This document shows positions 7,059 to 16,200 of a stretch of 35,459 bases of DNA, in pieces. How positions within the stretch are numbered: the first letter of the stretch is position 1; every line of letters begins with the position of its first letter. The stretch is from an uncultured Clostridia bacterium (lineage in GTDB: Bacteria; Bacillota; Clostridia; Monoglobales; Monoglobaceae): positions 1 through 35,459 of the forward strand of contig CANQBQ010000019.1 in assembly GCA_947589045.1 (NCBI GenBank). Direction: 5' to 3'. The notes beneath the pieces are model-generated. The model was not told the DNA's origin. It was given only the letters and a program-made list of their open reading frames with translations, and did no database searches. The translations under genes were made by a program, and so were the position numbers.

Positions 7059-8909
7059 TTGGAGGACTTAAAAGAAAAGCTGCGTAATCTTCCCCTTTGT
7101 CCCGGAGTTTATATTATGAAGGACGAGAACGGGAAAGTAATTTACGTCGGCAAAAGCAAGCTGCTCAAAAACCGCGTAAGTCAATATTTCCAAAACTCAA
7201 AGAGCCATACCCCTAAAACAGTCGCTATGGTCAGCCATATAAAAGATTTTGACTATATTATAACCGATACCGAGGTCGAGGCGCTTGCTCTGGAGTGCAA
7301 CCTTATCAAAAAATATCGCCCCAAATACAATATATTGCTCAAGGACGACAAACAGTACCCCTATATAAAAATCACCGAAAACGAGGATTTTCCGCGCATT
7401 TTTGTGACGCGCCGCATAGTTAAGGACGGCGGAAAATATTTCGGACCGTATATGTTTTCGGGCGGGATAAAAGACAGCATCGAAACCATTAAAAAGGTTT
7501 TTAAGCTGAGAAGCTGCAACAAGGTCTTTCCGCGCGATTTCGGCACAAGACCGTGCCTGTATCACTATATAGACAGGTGCAGTGCGCCCTGCGCGGGCAA
7601 AATTTCCAGGGAGGAATACCGCGAGTCGCTGCCGCACATATCCGAGGTTTTAAACGGCAATTATGACGCTATAATCAAGCAGCTCGAAGAAAAAATGTTT
7701 GAAGCGTCCGAAAATCTTGAGTTTGAGAAGGCGGCAAGGTACAGAGATAAAATAAACAACATCAAGACGCTCGGCGAAAAGCAGAAGATAACCTCGACGA
7801 ATTACGAGAATCGCGACGTCATAGGTATGTTTCGTGAAAACGACGACCTTTGTATCCAAAATTTCTATATTCGGGATGGAAAGGTTGTCGGTTCGGAGTA
7901 TTTTGTGTTTGAAAACTCACAGGACAGCGACGAGGAAGCGCTCGAGGCGTTTGTAAAGCAATTTTACTTTGCCGCCACGAATTTGCCTCGTGAAATACTT
8001 TTGAGCAGCGAAATACAGGACGCCGAAAATATTGCGAAGTGGCTTTCCGAAAGGGCGGGACATTCGGTAAAAATAAACGTGCCGAAGCGAGGAGAAAAGG
8101 CAAAGCTTATTAAAATGCTCAACAACAATGCCGCCGAAACGCTGAGACGGCACAAGTTCAAGCGCGACAAGATGAACAACGAGCATAACGAGATTTTGAA
8201 CGGGCTGATGAAGCTTTTAAATCTGCCCAATCCGCCGTTCAGAATTGAAAGCTATGATATTTCCAACATTTCGGGAGCGCAGAGCATAGCCGCGATGGTG
8301 GTATATAAAAACGCCAAGCCGTCCGTCAAGGATTACCGCCGCTTTAATATTAAGACGGTGGAGGGTGCGAACGACTACGAGAGTATGCGTGAAGTAATTT
8401 TCAGACGTATATCGCATATGTACGATGAGGAGGACGCCGTTAAAAACGGAACTCTTGAAGCGGAAAAGGCAAAGTTTATCGAGAGACCCGACCTCATACT
8501 GCTCGACGGCGGCAAGGGGCATATATCGACCATCAAGGAACTGTTCGATACAATGGGCGAGGATATACCCGTGTTCGGTCTGGTTAAGGATGATAAGCAC
8601 CGAACAAGGGCGTTGATAAGCGAGGACGAGGAGTTTGAAATAGAGGCGGACAGCGAGCTGTTCAAATTCCTTACCCGTATGCAGGACGAGGTGCATCGCT
8701 ACGCGATAACCACATACCGAAAAAAGCACCAAAAATCAATGGTAAGCTCCGAGCTTGAAAATATCAAGGGAGTGGGTACGGCAACCAAAAATAAGCTGAT
8801 GCTGTACTTCGGAAGTATAGACAAAATAAAGAACGCAACCGTAGACGAGCTGTCCGAAGCGGTTTCCCGCAACGTCGCGGAGAATATAGTCGAATATTTT
8901 AAAAAATAG
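7059..8909 (+). CDS. uvrC: UvrABC excinuclease subunit C
   Basis: UvrC makes both incisions around bulky DNA lesions after UvrA-UvrB loading. The chosen TTG start at 7059 lies 9 bases after GGAGG (7045-7049), giving 616 residues, close to the usual length; a TTG at 7017 is inside the upstream terminator and is rejected. Domains in order: GIY-YIG nuclease (CPGVYIMKD through IYVGKSKLLKNRV), a Cys-containing segment (CLYHYIDRCSAPC), the UVR coiled hairpin (LEFEKAARYRDKI, near residue 220), the RNase H-like endonuclease (IESYDISNISG; later LILLDGGKGHI) and a C-terminal helix-hairpin-helix (LENIKGVGTATKNKL). It is not linked to uvrA or uvrB here. Confidence 0.95.
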   Translation: MEDLKEKLRNLPLCPGVYIMKDENGKVIYVGKSKLLKNRVSQYFQNSKSHTPKTVAMVSHIKDFDYIITDTEVEALALECNLIKKYRPKYNILLKDDKQYPYIKITENEDFPRIFVTRRIVKDGGKYFGPYMFSGGIKDSIETIKKVFKLRSCNKVFPRDFGTRPCLYHYIDRCSAPCAGKISREEYRESLPHISEVLNGNYDAIIKQLEEKMFEASENLEFEKAARYRDKINNIKTLGEKQKITSTNYENRDVIGMFRENDDLCIQNFYIRDGKVVGSEYFVFENSQDSDEEALEAFVKQFYFAATNLPREILLSSEIQDAENIAKWLSERAGHSVKINVPKRGEKAKLIKMLNNNAAETLRRHKFKRDKMNNEHNEILNGLMKLLNLPNPPFRIESYDISNISGAQSIAAMVVYKNAKPSVKDYRRFNIKTVEGANDYESMREVIFRRISHMYDEEDAVKNGTLEAEKAKFIERPDLILLDGGKGHISTIKELFDTMGEDIPVFGLVKDDKHRTRALISEDEEFEIEADSELFKFLTRMQDEVHRYAITTYRKKHQKSMVSSELENIKGVGTATKNKLMLYFGSIDKIKNATVDELSEAVSRNVAENIVEYFKK

Positions 8910-8948
8910 ATGCTCGGCGCCGACCGCCAAAGATAAAACCAAGCAAGA

Positions 8949-8976
8949 GCCGTATAGCTTACGGCGTTTTTGCGTT
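8949..8976 (+). terminator. Weak hairpin-T terminator after uvrC
   Basis: GCCGTA (8949-8954) pairs with TACGGC (8960-8965) across a 5-base loop and is followed by GTTTTTGCGTTT. The stem has only 6 base pairs, so termination may be partial. Confidence 0.45.
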
Positions 8977-8997
8977 TCATAAAGATTTAAAAAATAC

Positions 8998-9026
8998 TTT
9001 ACAAAACAGGAAACATTATGTATAAT
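8998..9026 (+). promoter_or_regulatory. Sigma-A promoter of ileS
   Basis: TTTACA at 8998-9003 and a perfect TATAAT at 9021-9026, with 17 bases between. Transcription would start near 9033, giving a leader of about 54 bases before the ATG at 9087. That leader is too short for a T-box, the usual regulator of aminoacyl-tRNA synthetase genes in Firmicutes. Confidence 0.75.
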
Positions 9027-9086
9027 ATATAATTATTGTGGAATTCGGCGCGATGCGTTGACAATGAAATAAACGGAGGAAGTCGT

Positions 9087-12000
9087 ATGTACAAAAAGGT
9101 ATCGACAGAGCTGTCATTTGCTGACAGAGAAAAGGAAGTTGTTAAATTCTGGAAGGATAACGACGTATTCGAAAAGAGTATTGAAAACCGTCGAGACGGT
9201 GAGATTTACACTTTTTTTGACGGTCCGCCGACGGCGAACGGCAAGCCGCATATAGGTCACGTTTTGACGCGCGCGATTAAGGACTTAATTCCGAGATACC
9301 GCACGATGAAGGGCTATAAGGTACTGCGTAAAGCCGGCTGGGATACTCACGGACTGCCCGTTGAGCTGGAGGTCGAAAAGGCGCTCGGAATAAGCGGAAA
9401 GCCGCAGATTGAAAATTACGGCGTGGAGGACTTTATCAAAAAGTGCAAGGACAGCGTTTTCACCTACCAGAGCGACTGGGAGGAAATGAGCGACCGCGTT
9501 GGTTTTTGGGCGGATATGAACGACCCGTATGTGACTTACCACAACGACTACATAGAGTCGGTATGGTGGGCGCTCAGGCAAATATGGGATAAGGGTCTTT
9601 TGTATAAAGGACACAAAATTATGCCCTATTGTCCGCGATGCGGAACGGCTCTTTCAAGCCATGAGGTAGCGCAGGGCTATAAGGATGTTAAGGAAAATTC
9701 TATCATAGCGAAATTCCCGATAAAGGGAACTGAGAACGAGTATCTGCTCGCGTGGACGACCACTCCGTGGACGCTTCCCTCTAATGTGGCACTTTGCGTA
9801 AACCCGGACGAAACATATATTAAGGTTGACTGCGGCGAAGAAAAGTATATTCTTGCCGAGGCTCTGTCCGAAAAGGTTTTGGACTGCGAATTTACCGTGC
9901 TCGAAAAATACGTCGGAAAAGATTTGTGCGGTATGGAATATATCCCGCTTTACGACTTTGCAAAACCCGACAAAAAGGCTTATTTCGTCGTTGCGGACGG
10001 ATATGTAACCATGGACGACGGTACCGGCATAGTACACATTGCTCCTGCGTTCGGCGAGGACGACAGCCGCGTCGGCAAGGAAAACGATTTGCCGTTTGTA
10101 AATCTTGTAAACACTCAGGGAAAATATATTGACGGAGTGGGAGAATGGTCGGGACTTTTCGTTAAGGACGCCGACAAGCTGATAATCCGTGACCTCAAAG
10201 AAAGAAATCAGGCGTTTGCGGTAATTCCGTTTGAACACAGCTATCCGTTCTGCTGGAGATGCGACACCCCGCTTCTTTACTACGCTTGCGACACCTGGTT
10301 CATAGAGATGACCAAGGTGCGCGACAAGCTGCTCAAAAACAACGAAAAAGTCAACTGGATGCCCGATAATATTAAGCACGGACGTTTCGGCAACTTCCTT
10401 GAAAACATAATCGACTGGGGACTTTCGCGTTCCCGTTACTGGGGAACTCCGCTCCCGATTTGGGAGTGTGAGTGCGGTCACAAGCACGTTATAGGCTCTG
10501 TTGCCGAGCTTCACGAAATGGGTATAAACTGCCCCGAAGATATTGAGCTTCACAAGCCGTATGTTGACCGCGTTAAGCTGAGATGCGAAAAGTGCGGCGG
10601 TGAGATGACCCGTGTAACCGAGGTTATAGACTGCTGGTTTGACTCGGGCTCAATGCCGTTTGCTCAGTGGCACTATCCGTTTGAAAATAAGGAGCTTTTT
10701 GAACAGAACTTCCCCGCCGACTTCATAAGCGAAGCCATTGACCAAACGCGCGGATGGTTCTATACTCTGATGGCAATTTCCACGCTTCTCTTTGACGAAG
10801 CGCCTTATAAAAACGTGGTCGTGCTCGGTCACGTTCAGGACGAAAAGGGCGCGAAGATGAGCAAGCATAAGGGCAACGTAATTGCGCCTATGGACATTTT
10901 GAACGACCAGGGAAGCGACGCGGTAAGATGGTATTTCTACTCCAACTCCGCTCCGTGGCTGCCTAACAGGTTCTCGGCAAAGAATGTTTCGGAGTCGCAG
11001 AGAAAGTTCCTCGGAACGCTTTGGAACACCTATGCGTTCTACGTTCTCTACGCCGAGATAGATAAGTTTGACCCGACCAAGCATACGCTTGACGTAAATA
11101 AAATATCGGTGCTCGATAAATGGATTTTGTCTAAGCTCAACAGAGCCGTGGACGCGGCAGATAAGTTCCTGGCGGATTATAAGATTACCGAGGCTACCCG
11201 CGTTATACAGGAGTTTACGGACGAGCTTTCAAACTGGTATGTGCGCCGAAGCCGCGAACGCTTCTGGGGTACCGAGATGACCGACGACAAAATAAGCGCA
11301 TATATGACGCTGTATACGGTTTTGGTTGAGTTCTCCAAGGCTTGCGCTCCGTTTATCCCGTTTATGACCGAGCAGATTTATCAAAACCTTGTTATTTCGG
11401 TTGACAAGTCCGCGCCGCTCAGCGTGCATTTGTGCGATTATCCCACGGTGAAGCCCGAGTTTGACTTCCCCGAAATCGAACGCGATATGGACGCTATACG
11501 CAAAGTGGTTATGCTCGGCAGAGCGTGTCGAAACGATGCGAGCATTAAAAACCGTCAGCCCGTCGCTAAGATTTTTGTCCAGTCGGACAAAAAAATAAAC
11601 GATGATTATATTTATATAATTCTTGACGAGCTTAATGTAAAGGCGGTCGAGTTCACCGACAACGCGGATGAGTTCATAAGCTACAAGTTTAAGCCTCAGA
11701 TGAGGACTATGGGTCCCAAATACGGAAAGCTGATGAAGCCTATTTTTGAGGTGCTCAATACTATGAACGGCGGAGAGGTTATGGCGGATTTGAACGCTGG
11801 TAAAACCGTTTCGTTTGAGGTTGAGGGAACGCATGTTGAGCTTATGCGCGACGACGTGCTTGTTGAAACCGAGAAGAAGGACGGCTATGTTTCGAGCAGC
11901 GATATGGGCTGCACCGTCGTGCTTGACACAAACCTCACCGACGAGCTTATCGAGGAGGGCTTTGTGCGCGAAATCATAAGCAAGCTCCAGACAATGCGTA

Positions 12001-12197
12001 AAGAGAGCGGCTTTGAGGTTCAGGATAACATAAAGATAGTATTCTCGTCGGACGAAAAGCTGGAGAAGATTATCGAAAGAAATAAATCCGAAATTTCGGA
12101 ACAGACGTTGGCGGTGTCAATCGAAAAGGGCGACGGCGACCTTAAAGAGTGGAACATAAACGGCGAAACTCTCGCGCTTTCGGTTGAAAAAGCATAA
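9087..12197 (+). CDS. ileS: Isoleucyl-tRNA synthetase, eukaryote-like type
   Basis: This class I synthetase charges tRNA-Ile with isoleucine and proofreads valine. The ATG at 9087 follows GGAGG (9075-9079) and yields 1036 residues. HIGH is exact at residues 55-58 (ANGKPHIGHVL), and the KMSKS loop reads KMSKH at about 590-594. Between them lies the CP1 editing domain (LLAWTTTPWTLPSN; GTGIVHIAPAFGEDD). An anticodon-binding helical domain (SNWYVRRSRERFWG) and a long C-terminal part follow. The overall pattern (DGPPTANGKPHIGH, RKAGWDTHGLPVE, length above 1000) fits the eukaryote-like IleRS group found in many clostridia, which is generally less sensitive to mupirocin. The gene has its own promoter and ends at a shared bidirectional terminator. 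Confidence 0.96.
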   Translation: MYKKVSTELSFADREKEVVKFWKDNDVFEKSIENRRDGEIYTFFDGPPTANGKPHIGHVLTRAIKDLIPRYRTMKGYKVLRKAGWDTHGLPVELEVEKALGISGKPQIENYGVEDFIKKCKDSVFTYQSDWEEMSDRVGFWADMNDPYVTYHNDYIESVWWALRQIWDKGLLYKGHKIMPYCPRCGTALSSHEVAQGYKDVKENSIIAKFPIKGTENEYLLAWTTTPWTLPSNVALCVNPDETYIKVDCGEEKYILAEALSEKVLDCEFTVLEKYVGKDLCGMEYIPLYDFAKPDKKAYFVVADGYVTMDDGTGIVHIAPAFGEDDSRVGKENDLPFVNLVNTQGKYIDGVGEWSGLFVKDADKLIIRDLKERNQAFAVIPFEHSYPFCWRCDTPLLYYACDTWFIEMTKVRDKLLKNNEKVNWMPDNIKHGRFGNFLENIIDWGLSRSRYWGTPLPIWECECGHKHVIGSVAELHEMGINCPEDIELHKPYVDRVKLRCEKCGGEMTRVTEVIDCWFDSGSMPFAQWHYPFENKELFEQNFPADFISEAIDQTRGWFYTLMAISTLLFDEAPYKNVVVLGHVQDEKGAKMSKHKGNVIAPMDILNDQGSDAVRWYFYSNSAPWLPNRFSAKNVSESQRKFLGTLWNTYAFYVLYAEIDKFDPTKHTLDVNKISVLDKWILSKLNRAVDAADKFLADYKITEATRVIQEFTDELSNWYVRRSRERFWGTEMTDDKISAYMTLYTVLVEFSKACAPFIPFMTEQIYQNLVISVDKSAPLSVHLCDYPTVKPEFDFPEIERDMDAIRKVVMLGRACRNDASIKNRQPVAKIFVQSDKKINDDYIYIILDELNVKAVEFTDNADEFISYKFKPQMRTMGPKYGKLMKPIFEVLNTMNGGEVMADLNAGKTVSFEVEGTHVELMRDDVLVETEKKDGYVSSSDMGCTVVLDTNLTDELIEEGFVREIISKLQTMRKESGFEVQDNIKIVFSSDEKLEKIIERNKSEISEQTLAVSIEKGDGDLKEWNINGETLALSVEKA

Positions 12198-12211
12198 AAT
12201 TCGGTTAATAA

Positions 12212-12254
12212 AAAATCCCGTGCATATCATTTTGATATGCGCGGGATTTTTATT
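12212..12254. terminator. Bidirectional terminator between ileS and the AraC-family gene
   Basis: An 18-base arm (12212-12229) pairs with 12233-12250 across a TTT loop with a single G-T wobble; A-rich and T-rich flanks serve both strands. It lies exactly between two convergent genes. Confidence 0.85.
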
Positions 12255-13065
12255 ATTCCTGACCTATATATTTTCGTATGTTGCTTCTGAACTGAGACGG
12301 CGTAAGACCGTAGACCTCGCGGAATACGCGATTAAAGGTACGCAGAGATTCAAAACCGGATTGTGCGGCTATATGGCTTAAAGAGTCGTTTGAAGTCCTC
12401 ATAAGCCGCGCCGCGTATTCGGAGCGAAGTATGCCGACGTAGCTGCGTAGATTTATCCGTATTTTTGTCGAAAAAATATGAGAAATCTGCGATTTGCTCA
12501 TACCGAGCGCGTCGGACAGTATCTCAAGCGAAATACTGTTTTGGAAATTTGTCGAAATATAATTCATCAGCTTTGAAATTGCCGCCGAGTCCGCGCCCGC
12601 GTCCAATTTTGCGGCTTTGAGATACGGTGCGATATTGCCGAGAATAATTTGAGCCCAGCCGCTTCTGGCGGCGGGTATGGTTTCGCCTATGATTTTGTTG
12701 AACGCTAGTATCGCGTCCTCCGAGATGTTTTGCGGCTCTACAATACAGTTCTCGGGTAATGTTTTAAGAAGCGAGGGGAATGCGTCGTAGAGTATATAAG
12801 GCGGGAGAAAAATCATTACCGAACGGTACTCACCGCTCTCGGTATTTTCGTTCGTCTTTATATAGGAGTGCTGTATATTCGGGAAAATGACTGCGCAACA
12901 GCCCTTTCCGACAGTCATATACCTACCGTTTATCTCAATTCCCTGTTCGCCCTCAAATACATACAGCATTTCAACCTCGTTGTGCATATGTGAGGGGAAA
13001 ACTATTTGGTTTTTGTGGTAAGTGACGCTAAATCCGCTCTCGTGTATCTGGTAAAACGGTTTTAT
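12253..13065 (-). CDS. AraC-family transcriptional regulator with probable AUA start
   Basis: A 270-residue cytoplasmic regulator. The N-terminal half is a cupin-type sensor (VFPSHMHNEVEMLYVFEG, then MTVGKGCCAVIFPNIQHSY), which in this family binds a sugar or oligosaccharide. The C-terminal 100 residues hold two helix-turn-helix motifs (LEILSDALGMSKSQISHIF and LSHIAAQSGFESLRTFNRVF, ending FREVYGLTPSQFR). It is divergent from the CE8/CE12 pectin esterase gene, so control of pectin use is the likely role. The start is unusual. The only good ribosome site, GGAGGGG (13077-13071), precedes an AUA at 13065 by 7 bases, and a promoter ending at 13094 lies between it and the only upstream in-frame alternatives, including a GTG at 13173. 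Family and strand are certain; the start is not. Confidence 0.88.
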   Translation of the reverse strand: MKPFYQIHESGFSVTYHKNQIVFPSHMHNEVEMLYVFEGEQGIEINGRYMTVGKGCCAVIFPNIQHSYIKTNENTESGEYRSVMIFLPPYILYDAFPSLLKTLPENCIVEPQNISEDAILAFNKIIGETIPAARSGWAQIILGNIAPYLKAAKLDAGADSAAISKLMNYISTNFQNSISLEILSDALGMSKSQISHIFSTKIRINLRSYVGILRSEYAARLMRTSNDSLSHIAAQSGFESLRTFNRVFREVYGLTPSQFRSNIRKYIGQE

Positions 13066-13093
13066 ATTGACCCCTCCTTTCGCGCTTTTTATT

Positions 13094-13122
13094 ATCTTAT
13101 CACACTTATGCGATTTATTCAA
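13094..13122 (-). promoter_or_regulatory. Promoter of the AraC-family gene with adjacent inverted repeat
   Basis: Read on the minus strand, TTGAAT (13122-13117) and TAAGAT (13099-13094) are 17 bases apart. Transcription would start near 13087, only about 22 bases before the AUA codon. TCAAG (13119-13123) and CTTGA (13129-13133) form an inverted repeat over the -35 box, a possible autoregulatory site. Confidence 0.55.
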
Positions 13123-13166
13123 GCCTAACTTGATTTTTTTGGCTAATGTGTAACAAAATATGTCGA

Positions 13167-13195
13167 TTGACACTTTATCTGTATTGGTTTATAAT
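13167..13195 (+). promoter_or_regulatory. Consensus sigma-A promoter of the pectin esterase gene
   Basis: TTGACA at 13167-13172 and TATAAT at 13190-13195 are both perfect consensus with an optimal 17-base spacer. The transcript would begin near 13202, about 60 bases before the ATG, with an AT-rich leader and AGGAGG at 13247-13252. Confidence 0.85.
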
Positions 13196-13262
13196 GTAGA
13201 TTAGCAGTATTTTAAAGTTGTTAAATAATTAAATTTTAAATATTTTAGGAGGAATGAGAGAA

Positions 13263-16200
13263 ATGAAAAAGTTCAAAAGATTGCTTTCCTGCATGATTGC
13301 GGTAGCTATGACAGCCGGTATGCTGGTCTCGCTGCCCTCGGTTTTTGCGGATGAATCGCTTACTACGCTGGAGGTTGGTAAAGACAAGACGTATACCACA
13401 ATCAGCGCGGCGGTTGCGAAAGCGATTGAACTCAATCCCCAGAGCGAAGCGGGACGTGTTACCATTAACATAGAGCCCGGCGACTATGAGGAGCAGGTAA
13501 TGATTGCAAACGCGAAGTTCATCACGCTTCGGCAGACCCCCGAGACAGAGGGCAAGGTAGACCTTCATTGGTATTACTGCACCGGCTACTGCGCGGGTGA
13601 CTGCGACCTTGACGGTAAGTACAATCCCAAGGTAAATTGGAATGATGAAAGAACCTGGAAAGGTTATAAGGATAGCGATCCCGACTTTCCCGAGTATAAA
13701 GTGGGTCAGTTGCTTAATGCGGAAAAGGCAGGTCTGGCGAACAACGCTAACGTTTCGGCTGCCTTTAAGCAATCACACGGTAGCGTAAAAGTTGAAACTA
13801 TCTCGTATTATGACACCGACGGCTTCGCTCATGAGAATGTGAAAGTTAATACCGCTCACCTCGGTGACTTTGTTGATCAGGCGGCACTTTGCATTAACAA
13901 TTCGAGCGATATCGTTGTAAACGATATTAACGTTGTGAACTCGATTCCCGTTATGGTAACGGAAGGCGAAAAGAGAGTCGGAGTTGCTCCTCAGGAAGAG
14001 AGAACACACGAAAACGCCACAGCTTATATCCTGCCTCGCAGAGATAATCTGACAGTCTGCGCCGAGAGCACGGAAATGGCAACAAGCGATGCTATCGACG
14101 CGGCATTTGCAAAAAGTGCCGACACGCAAAAAGTTGCGGCTCTCGAAGCTTTGTCAGGTCTTACCGCCCAAAACAGCGCGTATCTTGCACGCTCGGATAA
14201 GTACAACGAGCGCGGTCACGCTATCGCCACAAAAGGCAGCGACAAGATTACGTTTAACAAGGTACGCGCAAGAGGTAATCAGGACAGTGTTTATATAAAC
14301 GGCGGCAGACTTTATTTCAAAGACTGCGACCTTATCGGCGGCACCGACTATATCTACGGCGACGCAACTGCGGTGTTTGACACCTGCTTGCTGGGTGCCG
14401 AGGGAATGAGCAATAAGGACCACGGCGCGACGATAACCGCGGCGAACCATGAAGCGGCAAATCCCTACGGCTATCTGTTCTACAACTGCACGCTCTATAA
14501 TATGCTCAGCAATATAACGACCAGCTCGCTCGGCCGTCCGTGGAGGCAGGACGCTCAGATTACATTCTATAATCTGGCTGTTGACGACGCGCATACGATT
14601 GGCAAGAGCGCGGCGGGAATCAGTGATACAGGCTGGGCCGATATGAGCGGCAACGAAGCCGCCAAAGCCAGATTCTTTGAGTACGGCACACATAAACTGA
14701 GCGATAACACGGCCGTTAACACTTCCAAGAGACTTGTGAACAAAAGCAAAGAGGAAGGCGGACAGGGCATGGGCTCAGTCCTTAATGAGTGGCAAATTCT
14801 TGAGTTCAATCCCTACAACTACTTTAACAGTGATTACTGGCTGACCGGCAAGAATAAGGATAATTGGGACCCGATGAATTTCAGCGCAAAGCTTACCAAG
14901 GTAACAAGCGCGATTAAATCGGTCAATCTTAACATTCCTTCAAACGAGGAGACCGAAGTTACGCTTCCCACGGCTCCCGAAGGCGTTACATATAAGTGGG
15001 AGTCAAACAGCCCCAACGTTCAGGTGTCTGCGGACGGCAAAAAGATTACGGTTACGCGTCCCGCTGCGGGAGCGGATGATATCGTAAGCTCGATTATACT
15101 CTATGCTATGGACAACGACACCAAGGTTGGTGACAAAGTGGAGCTTCCTGTTACGATCACTCCCACCACGGACACGACAAACGTGTTTAATATCCCCGTG
15201 AAGATCACATCCTCGCTCACGCTCAGAGAGGACAACGACTTCACAATTACGATATCAAAGAACGGCGCTCCTATAAAGACTCAGGTCGTTACCTTGAAAG
15301 CCGGTCAGACAGAGGCAACCGCCACTATTGAAAACGTTCCCGCAAGCGCGGAGGGTATTGACTACGACGTTAAGATCGTTTCAAAGAGCAATGACCTTTC
15401 GATAGCCTCACCCGAGGACGGTGTGACTACGGTTAAGGGTATCAAAGGTCAGGATGTTGAACTCAATATCTCGGCTCAGATGCTGGTTGACGATACCGTT
15501 GATCTCAGCAGCATAAACTGCAAAAACACGGACGGCAATCAGGTATTTGATCTGATCAGTCTCGCCAAAGCAGCCGGCGCAGAGGACAGCATAGCAAACA
15601 GCGATGTTATCACAGTTGAGTACAAATTGAACGTGCCGGAAAAAATTACCGCAGGAGACTTAACATACTTTGATCTTGTTTCGGGCACTCCGACAGAAGC
15701 TGCATCAAATGCAAAGAATGACAACCGATTTGTTCTGGCGATGTTCAGACACTGGAACCAGCTTGACATAGCAGACTGCGCCAGAGGTATTGAAGGAAAT
15801 GCAAACCAAAATGCTAATTTCGAAAATCATCAATTCCAGAACGTAAGCGGAAACTTTGACCCCGCAAACCCGGAGCATATAATAACCGTTACGATTGACT
15901 ACAAAAACAAAACCGTTAAGCTTGACGGCAAAGGAACAAAAACCACATCTCAGACATTCGCGGGATTCCCTTCAAATGTTCAAAAGGGTGATCTCAAACT
16001 GGCTGTATATACCGATAAATCCCAGAAATTCACACTCTCTGACGTTAAGGTTACATATAAGAAAGTCGTAACCGGCGAGCTTTCCGAGACGCCCGAAGGC
16101 GAAGGTGAATATACGTTTACTGATGTTGTAGGCGGTAATCTTTGCACAGATAGCGAAAGCTACAAATTCGTTGACGGAGTTGACGAAAATGTTGCCGCGC

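Noticed and set aside
8910-9086. Possible T-box leader before ileS
   Set aside because: The good promoter at 8998-9026 leaves only about 54 bases of leader, and no specifier loop or TGGNACCGCG-like T-box sequence is present.
9654-10553. A 299-codon open frame antisense to ileS
   Set aside because: It is a mirror of the strongly biased codons of ileS, has no ribosome site and no recognisable domain. The same holds for minus-strand frames in the esterase genes (17382-18248, 20523-21011), uvrC (8217-8732) and feoB (32105-32701).
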